DNA of 64,000 nt from Streptomyces smaragdinus. Lineage in GTDB: Bacteria > Actinomycetota > Actinomycetes > Streptomycetales > Streptomycetaceae. A model generated the notes under the pieces. It was not told the origin of the DNA. It saw only the letters and a program-made list of their open reading frames with translations, and did not search any database. The stretch covers positions 186,001 through 250,000 of the forward strand of contig NZ_WEGJ01000001.1 in NCBI RefSeq assembly GCF_009604385.1. The letters run 5' to 3'. Numbering within the stretch: the first letter of the stretch is position 1; each line of letters begins with the position of its first letter. The translations under genes and the position numbers were made by a program. Positions 47,184-56,338 of the stretch are shown in pieces.

Positions 47184-48272
47184 ATGACCGACCTGCAGCA
47201 GCGGATCCAGGAAACCGTCGACGAGCTCGTCGCGAGGGGCGAGGAGCGCGGCATCCAGGTCGCCGTGTACCGCGACGGCGAGCAGATCGTCGACGTGGTC
47301 GCCGGCGTCGCCGACCCGGCGACCGCCCGGAGGGTGACCTCGGGGACGGTGTTCCACAACTACTCCATGCTCAAGGCCGCCACCTCGACGCTGGTCCACA
47401 TCCTGGCCGAACGGGGACTGATCGGGTACGACACGCCGGTCGCCGAGGTGTGGCCGGAGTTCGCCGCCCACGGCAAGGGGGCGGTGACCGTACGCCAGGT
47501 GCTGAACCACACGGCGGGCGTCCCGGGCATCCCGCTCGACACCACCGTCGCCGATCTGTGCGACTGGGACCGGATGACGGCCGCGGCGGCGGACGCCACG
47601 CTGTGGTGGGAGCCGGGGACGAGGATCGGCTATCACGCGTACACCTTCGGCTACATCCTCGGCGAGGTGATCCGCCGGGTCACGGGCAAGCCCCTCGCGC
47701 GGGTGCTGGTGGACGAGATCGGTGAGCCGCTGGGCATCGCGGACGAGCTCTACTTCGGCATGCCGGCGTCGGAGCACCACCGGCTCGCCGTCCTGGAGGA
47801 CGCGCCGGGCGCCGCCGACATGGCGGACTTCTTCCCCGCGGACTCCCCCCTCGCGAGGTCGGCCCCACCGGCCACCCATCCCTCGGCGGAGCTCGGCAAC
47901 CGCCCCGACGTCCTCGCGGCGGACATCCCGGCCGGCGGCAAGACCTCGGCCCGGGCGATCGCCCGGATGTACGCGGCGCTGCTGGGCCCGGTGGACGGGG
48001 TGCGCCTGCTGACACCGGAGCGGCTGGCGGAGGTGTCCGCGGTCTCGGCGTCCGGCCCGGACGAGCTGTTCGGCATGGAGTCCGCCTGGGGCCTGGGCTA
48101 CGGGATCGGCGGCGTGGCGAACACCCACGGGTCGGTGATCGGCATCGGCGGCGCGGGCGGCACGTTCGCGTGCGCGGACACGGCGACGGGCGTGACCTTC
48201 GGCGTGACGAAGAACCGGGTGGGGATGGACTTCGCGAGCGTGACACGGATCTCGGAGCTGATCATGGGTTGA
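47184..48272 (+). CDS. Serine hydrolase, beta-lactamase / esterase EstB family
   Basis: The 362-residue protein is a class C beta-lactamase-like serine hydrolase. The catalytic Ser61 and Lys64 are in HNYSMLKAAT. A Tyr in IGYHAYTFGY stands for the YxN motif, and the third motif is a small-residue GIGGAGGTFACAD strand. There is no signal peptide, so it is more likely an esterase or transesterase than a beta-lactamase. The ATG has GGAGG ten bases upstream. Confidence 0.88.
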   Translation: MTDLQQRIQETVDELVARGEERGIQVAVYRDGEQIVDVVAGVADPATARRVTSGTVFHNYSMLKAATSTLVHILAERGLIGYDTPVAEVWPEFAAHGKGAVTVRQVLNHTAGVPGIPLDTTVADLCDWDRMTAAAADATLWWEPGTRIGYHAYTFGYILGEVIRRVTGKPLARVLVDEIGEPLGIADELYFGMPASEHHRLAVLEDAPGAADMADFFPADSPLARSAPPATHPSAELGNRPDVLAADIPAGGKTSARAIARMYAALLGPVDGVRLLTPERLAEVSAVSASGPDELFGMESAWGLGYGIGGVANTHGSVIGIGGAGGTFACADTATGVTFGVTKNRVGMDFASVTRISELIMG

Positions 48273-48420
48273 TAGCACGGCGTATCACGTCCCCACGCAA
48301 TCCGTAACCGTCGCCACTCGCGCAACACGGTCCCCAATCGGCTTTGCGAACCACCCCCTGGTGTGCGGTATTGTTCTCGTGCGCGACCGGCACGGGGGAA
48401 ACCCCAGGTCGGACAAGCAC

Positions 48421-48494
<74 letters not shown>

Positions 48495-48886
48495 CAGTTC
48501 GAAGGGTCTTCGCAGGTCATCACCTGTGAGGGCCCTTCCGTCGTTTCCGGGACGACTCCGCCGCCCGGGGGTGGTCCACACCACCGCGAACTCCCCCGCG
48601 GCCACCGGCCGGTGCCCGGTCCGCCGGCTCCGACGGCGCCCCATGTCGCACTCAGGGCCATGACACGCACAAGTCGATCACGGTCACCGATCCGTCATCG
48701 AATGTCCCGTATGGAGCGCAAGTGTGACTTCACCGTTCAATACCTGTCACTGCGGACGGTGATCGTCCGGGCACTGATAGAACTCTTTCCGACCAACAAA
48801 GCTGCCGGTGTCCTGGCCGGAGCGCATCTCCGCAGCTGAGGAACGACCGCCGTCCACCGTGACGGCGGAGGAGATGACGAAATGAC
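48495..48886 (+). other. Gene-free region between tRNA-Pro and the phosphatase gene
   Basis: The 392 bases hold an imperfect hairpin at 48502-48539 (AAGGG/CCCTT arms) that probably ends the tRNA transcript. A relatively AT-rich stretch follows at about 48660-48830, the likely promoter region of the hydrogenase operon. A 75-codon frame ending at 48839 has poor codon bias in part. GGAGGAG precedes a three-codon frame (ATG ACG AAA TGA) just ahead of the phosphatase start and could tune its translation. Confidence 0.5.
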
Positions 48887-50950
48887 ATGGATCATGACCG
48901 CGGCAGGACCGTCAACTCGCCGTCATGTTCCAGGAACAGGCAGAACGGGGTGCGGAACAGGCTCGTCGGTGCTGCGTGCGACCGGGCTGCGGGCTCCTTC
49001 GGCCCCACCCCGGCGCGGACGGACACCGCGCACAGTCCCGTGCGCCTGGCACAGCTGTTGTACGACCGCGTCGGGCCGTGGGGTGCCACGACGGTGCTGC
49101 TGGCGATCATCGACGGTGAGGGCGGGCTTCGGATGAGCGGTGTCGCCGGTGCCCCGACCCAGGCGGTCAGCGACTGGTCGAGGATCCCGCTGCGCTGTCT
49201 GTTCCCGCTCACCCGGCTGGCGCCGAAGGAGCGTCTGCTGTGGCTGGACGACGACAGCGGGGACCGGATCCTGATCTGGGTCACGACGTGGCACACCTCC
49301 GCCCCCGTCGACGACACGCTGGTCTGCGTGGTCACCGTGACCTGGCCGAAGGGGCCCGCCCTGGAGCCCGCGGTCGCCGGCCGGGCGGCGGAGCTGGCCG
49401 GTGACACCGGGCGCGCGCTGTGCGGTCTGGCCGAGCTGGCGCTGCCGGGGGACGAGTTCGCGGCGCCGTGGCTGGCCGCCGTACTGAACGCCATCCCCAT
49501 CCCCGCGGCGCTGGTCTTCCCCGTCCGGGACAAGCGGCTCCAGGTCGTGGAGTTGCGCATCGAACGCTGCAACACCCACGCCACGGACGTACTGGGCCGG
49601 GCCCCCGACCACATCACCGGCCGCGGACTCCTCACGGCGTTCCCAGGTCTCGCCGCGGCCGGGATCTTCGGCGCGTTCGTCGGGGTCCTGGAGACCGGAG
49701 TCCCCTTCGAGCAGGGCCCCTTCGCCTACGAGGAGCCCATGAGCGGCGTCCGCTACCCCGCCGTGATGAGCCTGCGGGCCCAGCGCGTGGGCGGCGGGCT
49801 CCTGGTCAGCTGGCAGTTCCACGACGAGCAGGCCCGGATGGCCGGCCGGATCGACGACGCCGAGCGCCTGGTGGGCCTCGGCTGGGCCGAGTGGAATCTG
49901 GTCACCGGCGAAACCACCTGGTCGCGCGGCGTGTACGACATCCTCTCCGTCGACCCGGAGTCGGACCCGCTGCCCCTGGACGCACTCCCCCGCTACGTCC
50001 ACGAGGACGACCGCCCCGCCGCCGCCGAGGCCACCCGGACCCTGGCGGCGGGGACCGAGACCGTCACGTTCGAGGTACGGACCGTGCCCGCCGCCCGGAT
50101 CCGGCACGCCCGGATCACCGCCGAACTGGTCCGCGACAGCCTCGGCAACATGATCGCCGTCCACGGCGTCGTCCAGGACGTCTCCGCCACCCGCCGGATC
50201 GAGGCCGCGCTCGAGGCCTCCCGGCAGGAGGCCGAACGCCAGCGCCAGCACCGGGCCGAGGAGCTGCAGCTGGCCCTGCTGCCCAAGCCGGGCGGCCGGC
50301 TGCCCGGGCTGCGGATCGCGGTGCGCTACCGCCCTGCGGAGGACTGCGCGCGGGTGGGCGGCGACTGGTTCGAGGCGGCCCCGCTGCCGGACGGACGGAT
50401 CCTCATCGCCATCGGCGACGTCAGCGGCCACGGCCTGCGCGCGGCGGCCTCCATGGCGCGGCTGCGCAACGCACTGCTGGGCATCGCCCACACCGGCGCG
50501 GACGCCGCCGGAATCCTCGACTGCCTCAACCTCGTCACCCTCAACAGCCAGGAGTCCGCCGTGATGGCGACCTCCGTGGTCGGCCACTTCGACCCCGGGA
50601 ACCGCACCCTGGCCTGGGCCCGGGGCGGCCATCCGCCCCCCGTGCTCGTACGCGACGGCCGCGCCCGCGAGCTGCGCAACGCCGAGGGCACCTCGCTGGG
50701 CGCCGTCACGGAGGCCGGGTACCGCGTGGTGACGACCCGGCTGCGCCCCGGCGACCGCGTGATCCTCTACACCGACGGCCTGGTCGAGCGGCGCGACGCC
50801 CCCTGGAGCCGGCGCATGGCCCTGCTCCGCGACGCCGCACGGCGGGGCGCGGCGGGCGACCCCGAGGAGCATCTGGACACCCTGCTGTCCGCCCTGGACA
50901 CCAACCCGGAGGACGACACCTGCGTCATCCTCCTGCACGTGGAGGACTGA
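48887..50950 (+). CDS. PAS-domain SpoIIE-family protein phosphatase (RsbU-like)
   Basis: The 687-residue cytosolic protein ends in a PP2C/SpoIIE domain (about residues 460-685). Its metal-binding Asp are in RVGGDWFEAAPLPDGR, IAIGDVSGHGLRAA and NPEDDTCVILL. A PAS domain precedes it (about 325-430, GLGWAEWNLVTGETTWSRGV) and a coiled linker joins them. The N-terminal 300 residues look like a sensor module. These enzymes dephosphorylate anti-anti-sigma factors in partner-switching. The stop is four bases from the first hydrogenase-cluster gene, so it is co-transcribed and may sense the condition that needs hydrogen uptake. Confidence 0.85.
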   Translation: MDHDRGRTVNSPSCSRNRQNGVRNRLVGAACDRAAGSFGPTPARTDTAHSPVRLAQLLYDRVGPWGATTVLLAIIDGEGGLRMSGVAGAPTQAVSDWSRIPLRCLFPLTRLAPKERLLWLDDDSGDRILIWVTTWHTSAPVDDTLVCVVTVTWPKGPALEPAVAGRAAELAGDTGRALCGLAELALPGDEFAAPWLAAVLNAIPIPAALVFPVRDKRLQVVELRIERCNTHATDVLGRAPDHITGRGLLTAFPGLAAAGIFGAFVGVLETGVPFEQGPFAYEEPMSGVRYPAVMSLRAQRVGGGLLVSWQFHDEQARMAGRIDDAERLVGLGWAEWNLVTGETTWSRGVYDILSVDPESDPLPLDALPRYVHEDDRPAAAEATRTLAAGTETVTFEVRTVPAARIRHARITAELVRDSLGNMIAVHGVVQDVSATRRIEAALEASRQEAERQRQHRAEELQLALLPKPGGRLPGLRIAVRYRPAEDCARVGGDWFEAAPLPDGRILIAIGDVSGHGLRAAASMARLRNALLGIAHTGADAAGILDCLNLVTLNSQESAVMATSVVGHFDPGNRTLAWARGGHPPPVLVRDGRARELRNAEGTSLGAVTEAGYRVVTTRLRPGDRVILYTDGLVERRDAPWSRRMALLRDAARRGAAGDPEEHLDTLLSALDTNPEDDTCVILLHVED

Positions 50951-50954
50951 CCCC

Positions 50955-51548
50955 ATGACCCCGACGGAAGCGGCCGTCCACCACGCCTTCGCCGCCCGGG
51001 AGCCGGCGCTGAACGGCGTCGCGGACCAGGCCGGACGGCTGGGCGTGGCCTGCCGGGACATGGCGGCCCGGTTCCGGCGCGGCGGCCGGCTGATCACCTT
51101 CGGCAACGGCGCCTCGGCCGCGGACGCGAGCCATCTCGCCGTCGAGTTCATGCACCCGGCCGTCGTGGGCAAGCCCGCCCTGCCGGCCGTGGCCCTGGGC
51201 AACGACACGGCGACGCTCAGCGGGATCGGGACGCGGGAGGGGTTCGCGGAGGTCTTCGCGCACCAGCTGCGGGCGCTCGCCGGGCCGGACGACATCGCGC
51301 TGGGCCTCACGCCGGACGGCCGCTGCCGCAACCTGCACCGGGCCATCGCCACCGCCCGGGAAGGCGGCCTGCTCACGGTCGTGCTGAGCGGCGGCGACGC
51401 AGCGGACGCCCCGGCCGCCGATCATCTGCTGTGCGCGGCGTCCGACGACCCGCTGATCGTCGCGGAGGCCCATATGACCTTCTATCACCTGCTGTGGGAG
51501 CTGACGCAGGTGTTCCTCGAGCAGTACGGGACGGAGCGGATCGGATGA
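50955..51548 (+). CDS. SIS-domain (GmhA-like) protein of the hydrogenase cluster
   Basis: The 197-residue protein has the SIS fold of phosphoheptose isomerase: ITFGNGASAADASHLAVEFM, LALGNDTATLSG region and EAHMTFYHLLWELTQVFL at the end. Actinobacterial group 1h hydrogenase operons often carry GmhA-like genes next to the structural genes; their job is unknown. The usual active-site residues are only partly kept. The ATG overlaps nothing upstream but ends in the ATGA shared with the HypC-like gene. Confidence 0.8.
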   Translation: MTPTEAAVHHAFAAREPALNGVADQAGRLGVACRDMAARFRRGGRLITFGNGASAADASHLAVEFMHPAVVGKPALPAVALGNDTATLSGIGTREGFAEVFAHQLRALAGPDDIALGLTPDGRCRNLHRAIATAREGGLLTVVLSGGDAADAPAADHLLCAASDDPLIVAEAHMTFYHLLWELTQVFLEQYGTERIG

Positions 51549-51772
51549 GTTCACCGGACGGGAGCTGTGCCGGGGAGGTCTGTACGACCTGCGCGGACGA
51601 GGCGGTCCCGATGCGGCTCGTATCGCTGCTGCCCGGCGAACTGGCGCTGGCGGACGGGCCCGGGGCGCGGCAGGAGATCAGCGTGGCGCTGGTGTCGGCC
51701 GCCGTGGGCGACACCGTCCTCGTACACGCGGGTGAGGCCATCGCCCGGATCGCTGGAGTGACGCATGAGTGA
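51545..51772 (+). CDS. HypC-like protein with N-terminal cysteine pairs
   Basis: The 75-residue protein carries the HypC core (MRLVSLLPGELALADG then ISVALVSAAVGDTVLVHAG). The usual Met-Cys start, where Cys2 handles the Fe(CN)2CO group, is replaced by a 22-residue extension with CAGEVCTTC. A normal hypC occurs later in the operon, so this is a second, specialised copy. It may chaperone a different subunit or step. Overlaps with both neighbours (ATGA and eight bases) show coupled translation. Confidence 0.75.
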   Translation: MSSPDGSCAGEVCTTCADEAVPMRLVSLLPGELALADGPGARQEISVALVSAAVGDTVLVHAGEAIARIAGVTHE

Positions 51773-52433
51773 CGTACCACGGATGACGGAGGTGGCGGAC
51801 CTGTATCCGTTCCTCTACCGGCAGCCCACGGACCCCGGCGACGTCCTGGCCGAGGTGACGCGTGCCGCGCGGGAGAAGGCGGCCGGGATCACCGAGCTGC
51901 GGCGCGCCGTCGTGGCCGGGCACGCGGCCGGGATCGCCGCGTGTGCCGCGGCCATGGCGGAGCGGTTCGCCGCCGGCGGGCGGCTGTTCGCGTTCGGCAA
52001 CGGCGGGAGCAGTACGGACGCCGATGCCCTGGCCGCCACGTTCCTGCATCCGCCGCCGGGCGCCCGCGTGCTGCCCGCGCAGTCGCTGACCCGCGACTCG
52101 GCGGTGGTCACCGCGCTCGCCAACGACGTGGGCTTCGAGTCCGTGTTCACCCGCCAGCTGGCGGCCGTCGGGCGGCCCGGCGACATCGCGGTCGGGCTGA
52201 CGACCAGCGGCGGTTCGGCGAACGTCGTACGGGCGCTCGGGGAGGCGGCGCGGCGCGGGCTGCTGACCGTCGCGCTGGCCGGCCACGGCGGCGGCCGGCT
52301 GGCCGGACTCGACGTACTCGACCACCTGTTCGTCATCCCCTCGGCGTCCGTCCACCGAATCCAGGAGGCGCAGACGACGGTTCGCCACGTGCTGTGGGAG
52401 TGCGTCCAGCGGGTCCTGGGTGAGGGCCGATGA
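51765..52433 (+). CDS. Second SIS-domain (GmhA-like) protein
   Basis: The 222-residue protein is a second SIS domain, with LFAFGNGGSSTDADALAATF, VGLTTSGGSANVVRALGEAA (the phosphosugar-binding Ser loop is better kept than in the first copy) and HRIQEAQTTVRHVLWECVQR. The two SIS proteins may form a heteromer. It overlaps the small-subunit gene by four bases. Function in hydrogenase assembly is inferred only from genomic context. Confidence 0.8.
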   Translation: MSDVPRMTEVADLYPFLYRQPTDPGDVLAEVTRAAREKAAGITELRRAVVAGHAAGIAACAAAMAERFAAGGRLFAFGNGGSSTDADALAATFLHPPPGARVLPAQSLTRDSAVVTALANDVGFESVFTRQLAAVGRPGDIAVGLTTSGGSANVVRALGEAARRGLLTVALAGHGGGRLAGLDVLDHLFVIPSASVHRIQEAQTTVRHVLWECVQRVLGEGR

Positions 52434-53479
52434 CGGAGCCGACGGTGCATGTCCTGTGGCTCAACGCCGGGCTGAGCTGCGACGGCGACTCGGTCGCCCT
52501 GACCGCGGCCACCCAGCCGAGCATCGAGGAGATCGCGACGAGCGCGCTGCCGGGGCTGCCCCCGGTGGAGCTCCACTGGCCCCTGCTGGACTACGAGTGC
52601 GGACCGCAGGGCGGCGCCGACGACTTCGTCGCCTGGTTCCACCGGGCGGCCCGGGGCGAACTCGACCCGTTCGTCCTTGTCGTCGAGGGCTCGGTCCCCA
52701 ACGAGGACGTCAAGCAGGAGGGGTACTGGACGGGCTTCGGCAGCGACCCGGCGACGGGCCAGCCCATCACCGTCTGCACCTGGCTCGACCGGCTCACCCC
52801 GCACGCCACCGCTGTCGTCGGCGCGGGCACCTGCGCCGCGTACGGCGGAGTCCACGCCATGGCCGGCAACCCGACCGGGGCCATGGGAGTGCCCGACTAC
52901 CTCGGCTGGGACTGGCGCTCCACGGCCGGCATCCCGATCGTCTGCGTACCGGGCTGCCCGGTCCACCCCGACAGCTTCGCGGAGACCCTCGTCCACCTGC
53001 TGCACCAGATCGCCGGCCGGGCCCCGATGATCGAGCTGGACGACAACCTCCGCCCCGCATGGCTGTTCGGCCGCAGCGTGCACGAGAGCTGCAATCTCGC
53101 CGGCTACTACGAACTGGGCCGCCTCGCCACCGGCTACGGCCGCGACGAATGCCTGGTGAAGGTCGGCTGCTGGGGACCGGCCGTCAAGTGCCCCGTGCCC
53201 CGGCGCGGCTGGATCAACGGGGTGGGCGGCTGTCCCAGCGTCGGGGGCGTCTGCGTCGCGTGCACCATGCCCGGCTTCCCCGACCAGTTCATGCCGTTCA
53301 TGGACGAACCCGGGCTGACGGTCGCGCCGGCCACGGAGGGCCTGTACGCGACGCTCGTACGCACGCTGCAGAGCGTCGTCCTGCACGAGGCCGAGAAGGA
53401 ACCGGAGTGGCGCCGCCGCGGCGACGCGCTCACCACGGGCTATACGGCCCCCTGGGGAGGAGTTGACCAGCATGGGTGA
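52430..53479 (+). CDS. hhyS: Group 1h [NiFe]-hydrogenase small subunit
   Basis: The 349-residue electron-transfer subunit starts WLNAGLSCDGDSVAL. In most hydrogenases this is C-x-x-C; here Cys17 is followed by Asp20. An Asp ligand for the proximal cluster is a hallmark of the oxygen-tolerant actinobacterial-type (formerly group 5) enzyme of Ralstonia eutropha. Further cluster ligands are in GAGTCAAYGG, VPGCPVHP, HESCNLAGYY, VGCWGPAVKCP and GGVCVACTMPGFPD. There is no Tat signal, so it works at the cytoplasmic side. Confidence 0.93.
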   Translation: MTEPTVHVLWLNAGLSCDGDSVALTAATQPSIEEIATSALPGLPPVELHWPLLDYECGPQGGADDFVAWFHRAARGELDPFVLVVEGSVPNEDVKQEGYWTGFGSDPATGQPITVCTWLDRLTPHATAVVGAGTCAAYGGVHAMAGNPTGAMGVPDYLGWDWRSTAGIPIVCVPGCPVHPDSFAETLVHLLHQIAGRAPMIELDDNLRPAWLFGRSVHESCNLAGYYELGRLATGYGRDECLVKVGCWGPAVKCPVPRRGWINGVGGCPSVGGVCVACTMPGFPDQFMPFMDEPGLTVAPATEGLYATLVRTLQSVVLHEAEKEPEWRRRGDALTTGYTAPWGGVDQHG

Positions 53480-55244
53480 CGACGGTCTGGTCGAGATGGC
53501 GTGGGACCCGATCACCCGCATCGTGGGCAGCCTCGGCATCCACACGAAGATCGACTTCGGCCGGGGGGTGGTCTCCGAGTGCCACAGCACCTCGTCGATC
53601 TTCCGCGGCTACAGCGTCTTCATGCAGGGCAAGGACCCCCGCGACGCGCACTTCATCAGCAGCCGCATCTGCGGCATCTGCGGCGACAACCACGCCACCT
53701 GCTCGGTCTACACCCAGCACATGGCGTACGGGATCCGGCCCCCGGCACTCGCGGAGTGGATCCTCAACCTCGGCGAATCCGCCGAGTACATGTTCGACCA
53801 CAATCTCTTCCAGGAGAACCTGGTCGGCGTCGACTACTGCGAACGCATGGTCCGCGAGACCAACCCCGGCGTGCTGGACCTCGCCGAACGCACCGAGGCC
53901 CCGCACGCCGCCGAGCACGGCTACCGGACGATCGCCGCGATCATGCGCTCCCTCAACCCGATGGAGGGCGAGTTCTACCGGGAGGCGCTGCAGGTCAGCC
54001 GGTCCACGCGGGAGATGTTCTGCCTGATGGAGGGCCGCCACGCGCATCCCTCCACCGTGTATCCGGGCGGCGTCGGCACCACCGCCTCGGTGCAGTTGTT
54101 CACCGACTACCTCAGCCGGCTGATGCGGTACGTCGAGTTCATGAAGAAGGTCGTGCCCATGCACGACGACCTGTTCGACTTCATCTACCAGGCGCTGCCC
54201 GGGTACGAGGAGGTCGGCCGCCGCCGGGCGCTGCTCGCCTGCTGGGGCGCCATGAACGACCCGGCGCACTGCGACTTCCGCTACGAGACGATGGGCGACT
54301 GGGGACGCCGGATGTTCGTCACCCCCGGTGTCATCGTGGACGGCAAGCTGGTCACCAACGACCTCGTGGACATCAACCTCGGCATCCGCATCCTGCTGGG
54401 CAGTTCTTTCTACGACGACTGGGACAACCGCGAGCCCTTCGTCACCCACGACCCCCTCGGCAACCCGGTGGACCGGCGCCATCCGTGGAACCAGCACACC
54501 GTCCCCCGGCCCCAGAAGCGCGACTTCAACGACAAGTACACCTGGGTCATGTCCCCGCGCTGGTTCGACGGCAAGGACCACCTCGCCCTCGACTCCGGCG
54601 GCGGCCCGCTGGCCCGGCTGTGGTCCACCGCGCTGTCGGGGCTCGTCGACATCGGCTACATCAAGGCCACCGGACACAGCGTGCGGATCCATCTGCCGCG
54701 CACCGCCAACAAGCCCGAGACCACCTTCGAATGGCGGATCCCGGAGCACAACGGCGAGCCCCTGAGCAACGCGATCGAACGCAACCGGGCCCGTACCTAC
54801 TTCCAGGCGTACGCCGCCGCCATGGCCCTGCACTTCGCGGAGCAGGCCCTCGGCGAGGTCCGCGCCGGACGCACCGAGACCTGGGCCCCGTTCGAGGTGC
54901 CCGACAACGCGATCGGCTGCGGGTTCAGCGAGGCCGTCCGCGGCGCCCTGTCCCACCACATGGTGATCAGGGACGGCCGGATCGCGAACTACCACCCCTA
55001 TCCCCCGACCCCGTGGAACGCCAGCGGCCGCGACGCGTTCGGCACCCCCGGGCCCTTCGAGGACGCGGTGGCGGGCACCCCGATCTTCGAGGAGAACCCG
55101 CCGGACAGGTTCAAGGGCATCGACATCATGCGGGCGGTACGCAGCTTCGACCCGTGCATGCCGTGCGGCGTCCATCTGTATCTCGGGAAGGGGAAGGTGC
55201 TGAAGAAGCTCCACTCCCCCACCGCCTACGCGGGCGGGAGCTGA
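53472..55244 (+). CDS. hhyL: Group 1h [NiFe]-hydrogenase large subunit
   Basis: The 590-residue catalytic subunit has the proximal nickel site SSRICGICGDNHATCS (Cys67, Cys70, His74) and the distal site DPCMPCGVHLYL (Cys562, Cys565, His568). A 22-residue C-terminal extension beyond the His should be removed by the maturation protease. It oxidises trace H2 and passes electrons to the small subunit. The ATG at 53472 has GGAGGAG 11 bases upstream; a TTG at 53463 is too close to that site. It overlaps hhyS by eight bases. Confidence 0.95.
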   Translation: MGDDGLVEMAWDPITRIVGSLGIHTKIDFGRGVVSECHSTSSIFRGYSVFMQGKDPRDAHFISSRICGICGDNHATCSVYTQHMAYGIRPPALAEWILNLGESAEYMFDHNLFQENLVGVDYCERMVRETNPGVLDLAERTEAPHAAEHGYRTIAAIMRSLNPMEGEFYREALQVSRSTREMFCLMEGRHAHPSTVYPGGVGTTASVQLFTDYLSRLMRYVEFMKKVVPMHDDLFDFIYQALPGYEEVGRRRALLACWGAMNDPAHCDFRYETMGDWGRRMFVTPGVIVDGKLVTNDLVDINLGIRILLGSSFYDDWDNREPFVTHDPLGNPVDRRHPWNQHTVPRPQKRDFNDKYTWVMSPRWFDGKDHLALDSGGGPLARLWSTALSGLVDIGYIKATGHSVRIHLPRTANKPETTFEWRIPEHNGEPLSNAIERNRARTYFQAYAAAMALHFAEQALGEVRAGRTETWAPFEVPDNAIGCGFSEAVRGALSHHMVIRDGRIANYHPYPPTPWNASGRDAFGTPGPFEDAVAGTPIFEENPPDRFKGIDIMRAVRSFDPCMPCGVHLYLGKGKVLKKLHSPTAYAGGS

Positions 55245-55247
55245 GCC

Positions 55248-55739
55248 GTGGACGAACTGCGCGCCGTCGAGACCCGGGTGGCCGAGCTCGTCACCCTGCT
55301 CTCCGCCTCCCCCCAGGTGGGCGGGCAGGCCGAGGAGCTCATACGGCTGCTGATGCGCCTGTACGGGGCCGGGCTGGCCCGGGTCACCGCGCTGCTGGCA
55401 CCCGAGGACGTGGCCCGGCTGGCCGCGGACGACCTGGTGGGGAGCCTGTTCATCCTGCACGACCTGCATCCGCGCCCCACGGCCGCACGGGTCGAGGAGG
55501 CGCTGCGGTCGGCGGGGGCGCGGCTGGGCGCCGGCCTCGTGCTGCTCGGCGTGGACGGCGGGGTGGCCCGGGTGCGGGTGGACGCGGCCGTCGGCTCCTG
55601 CCCGTCCGCCGGGGCGAGTGTCCGCCGGGTCGTCGAGCAGGCCGTCGCGGCGGCGGCCCCCGAGGTGACGGAGGTACGGGTGGAGCAGCCCGTGCGCGAG
55701 CCCCAGTTGCTGCAGATCCTGCCCCGGGGGCGGCGGTGA
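55248..55739 (+). CDS. NifU C-terminal-domain-like protein of the hydrogenase cluster
   Basis: The 163-residue protein has a helical N-terminal half. A NifU-like C-terminal domain follows (about residues 80-150, PTAARVEEALRSAGARLGA then VDAAVGSCPSAGASVRRVVE). The family's CxxC, which holds a transient Fe-S cluster, reads CPSA here, so only one Cys remains. It may therefore dock or stabilise and not donate a cluster. The start is a GTG three bases after hhyL, and the stop overlaps the next GTG. Confidence 0.75.
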   Translation: MDELRAVETRVAELVTLLSASPQVGGQAEELIRLLMRLYGAGLARVTALLAPEDVARLAADDLVGSLFILHDLHPRPTAARVEEALRSAGARLGAGLVLLGVDGGVARVRVDAAVGSCPSAGASVRRVVEQAVAAAAPEVTEVRVEQPVREPQLLQILPRGRR

Positions 55740-56338
55740 GCGCCCTGGCCGGTCTGCGCCGGTTCCTCGACGCCCCGCCGGACGAGCCGCGCTGCGAGCT
55801 GTGCGCCGCCCCGCTCGGCTCCGGCCACACGCACGCGGTGGATCTGGACGCCCGTGGGCTGCTGTGCGTCTGTACGGCGTGCCGGCTGCTGCTCGCCGGC
55901 CGGGGCGCGGCGGCCCGGGGCCGGTACCGGGCGGTGCCCGAGCGCCACCGCCGGCTCCCGGATCTCACGCTGACCGCCGGTCAGTGGGAGGAGCTGGGCA
56001 TCCCCGTCCGGTTCTGCTTCGTCTTCCGCAACTCGCGGCTCGGGGAGTACGTGGCGCTGTATCCGAGCCCGGCGGGCGCCACGGAGGCGACCGTGCCGGC
56101 CGCGGCGTGGGAACGGTCGGTGGCGGCCGGTGACGTGGCCGATGACGTCGAGGCGCTGCTGGTGCGCCGTCGGGGGGATCTGGTCGAACGGCATCTGGTG
56201 CCCGTGGACGCCTGCTATCGGCTGGTCGCGCGGGTGCGGACGCACTGGGAGGGGTTCGACGGGGGCGAGCGGGTGCGGGCGGAGACGGACGCGTTCTTCG
56301 CGGATCTGGAGGTACGTGAGGGAGGCGGCGCCCGGTGA
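55736..56338 (+). CDS. DUF5947-family protein of the hydrogenase cluster
   Basis: The 200-residue protein has a Cys-rich N-terminus (RCELCAAPLG, then LLCVCTACRLLLAG), two CxxC-like pairs that could form a zinc ribbon or rubredoxin-like site. An unknown alpha/beta domain follows (FCFVFRNSRLGEYVALYPSP). DUF5947 genes occur beside actinobacterial hydrogenases; the role is unproven, with electron transfer or assembly both possible. GTGA overlaps tie it to the genes on either side. Confidence 0.75.
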   Translation: MSALAGLRRFLDAPPDEPRCELCAAPLGSGHTHAVDLDARGLLCVCTACRLLLAGRGAAARGRYRAVPERHRRLPDLTLTAGQWEELGIPVRFCFVFRNSRLGEYVALYPSPAGATEATVPAAAWERSVAAGDVADDVEALLVRRRGDLVERHLVPVDACYRLVARVRTHWEGFDGGERVRAETDAFFADLEVREGGGAR

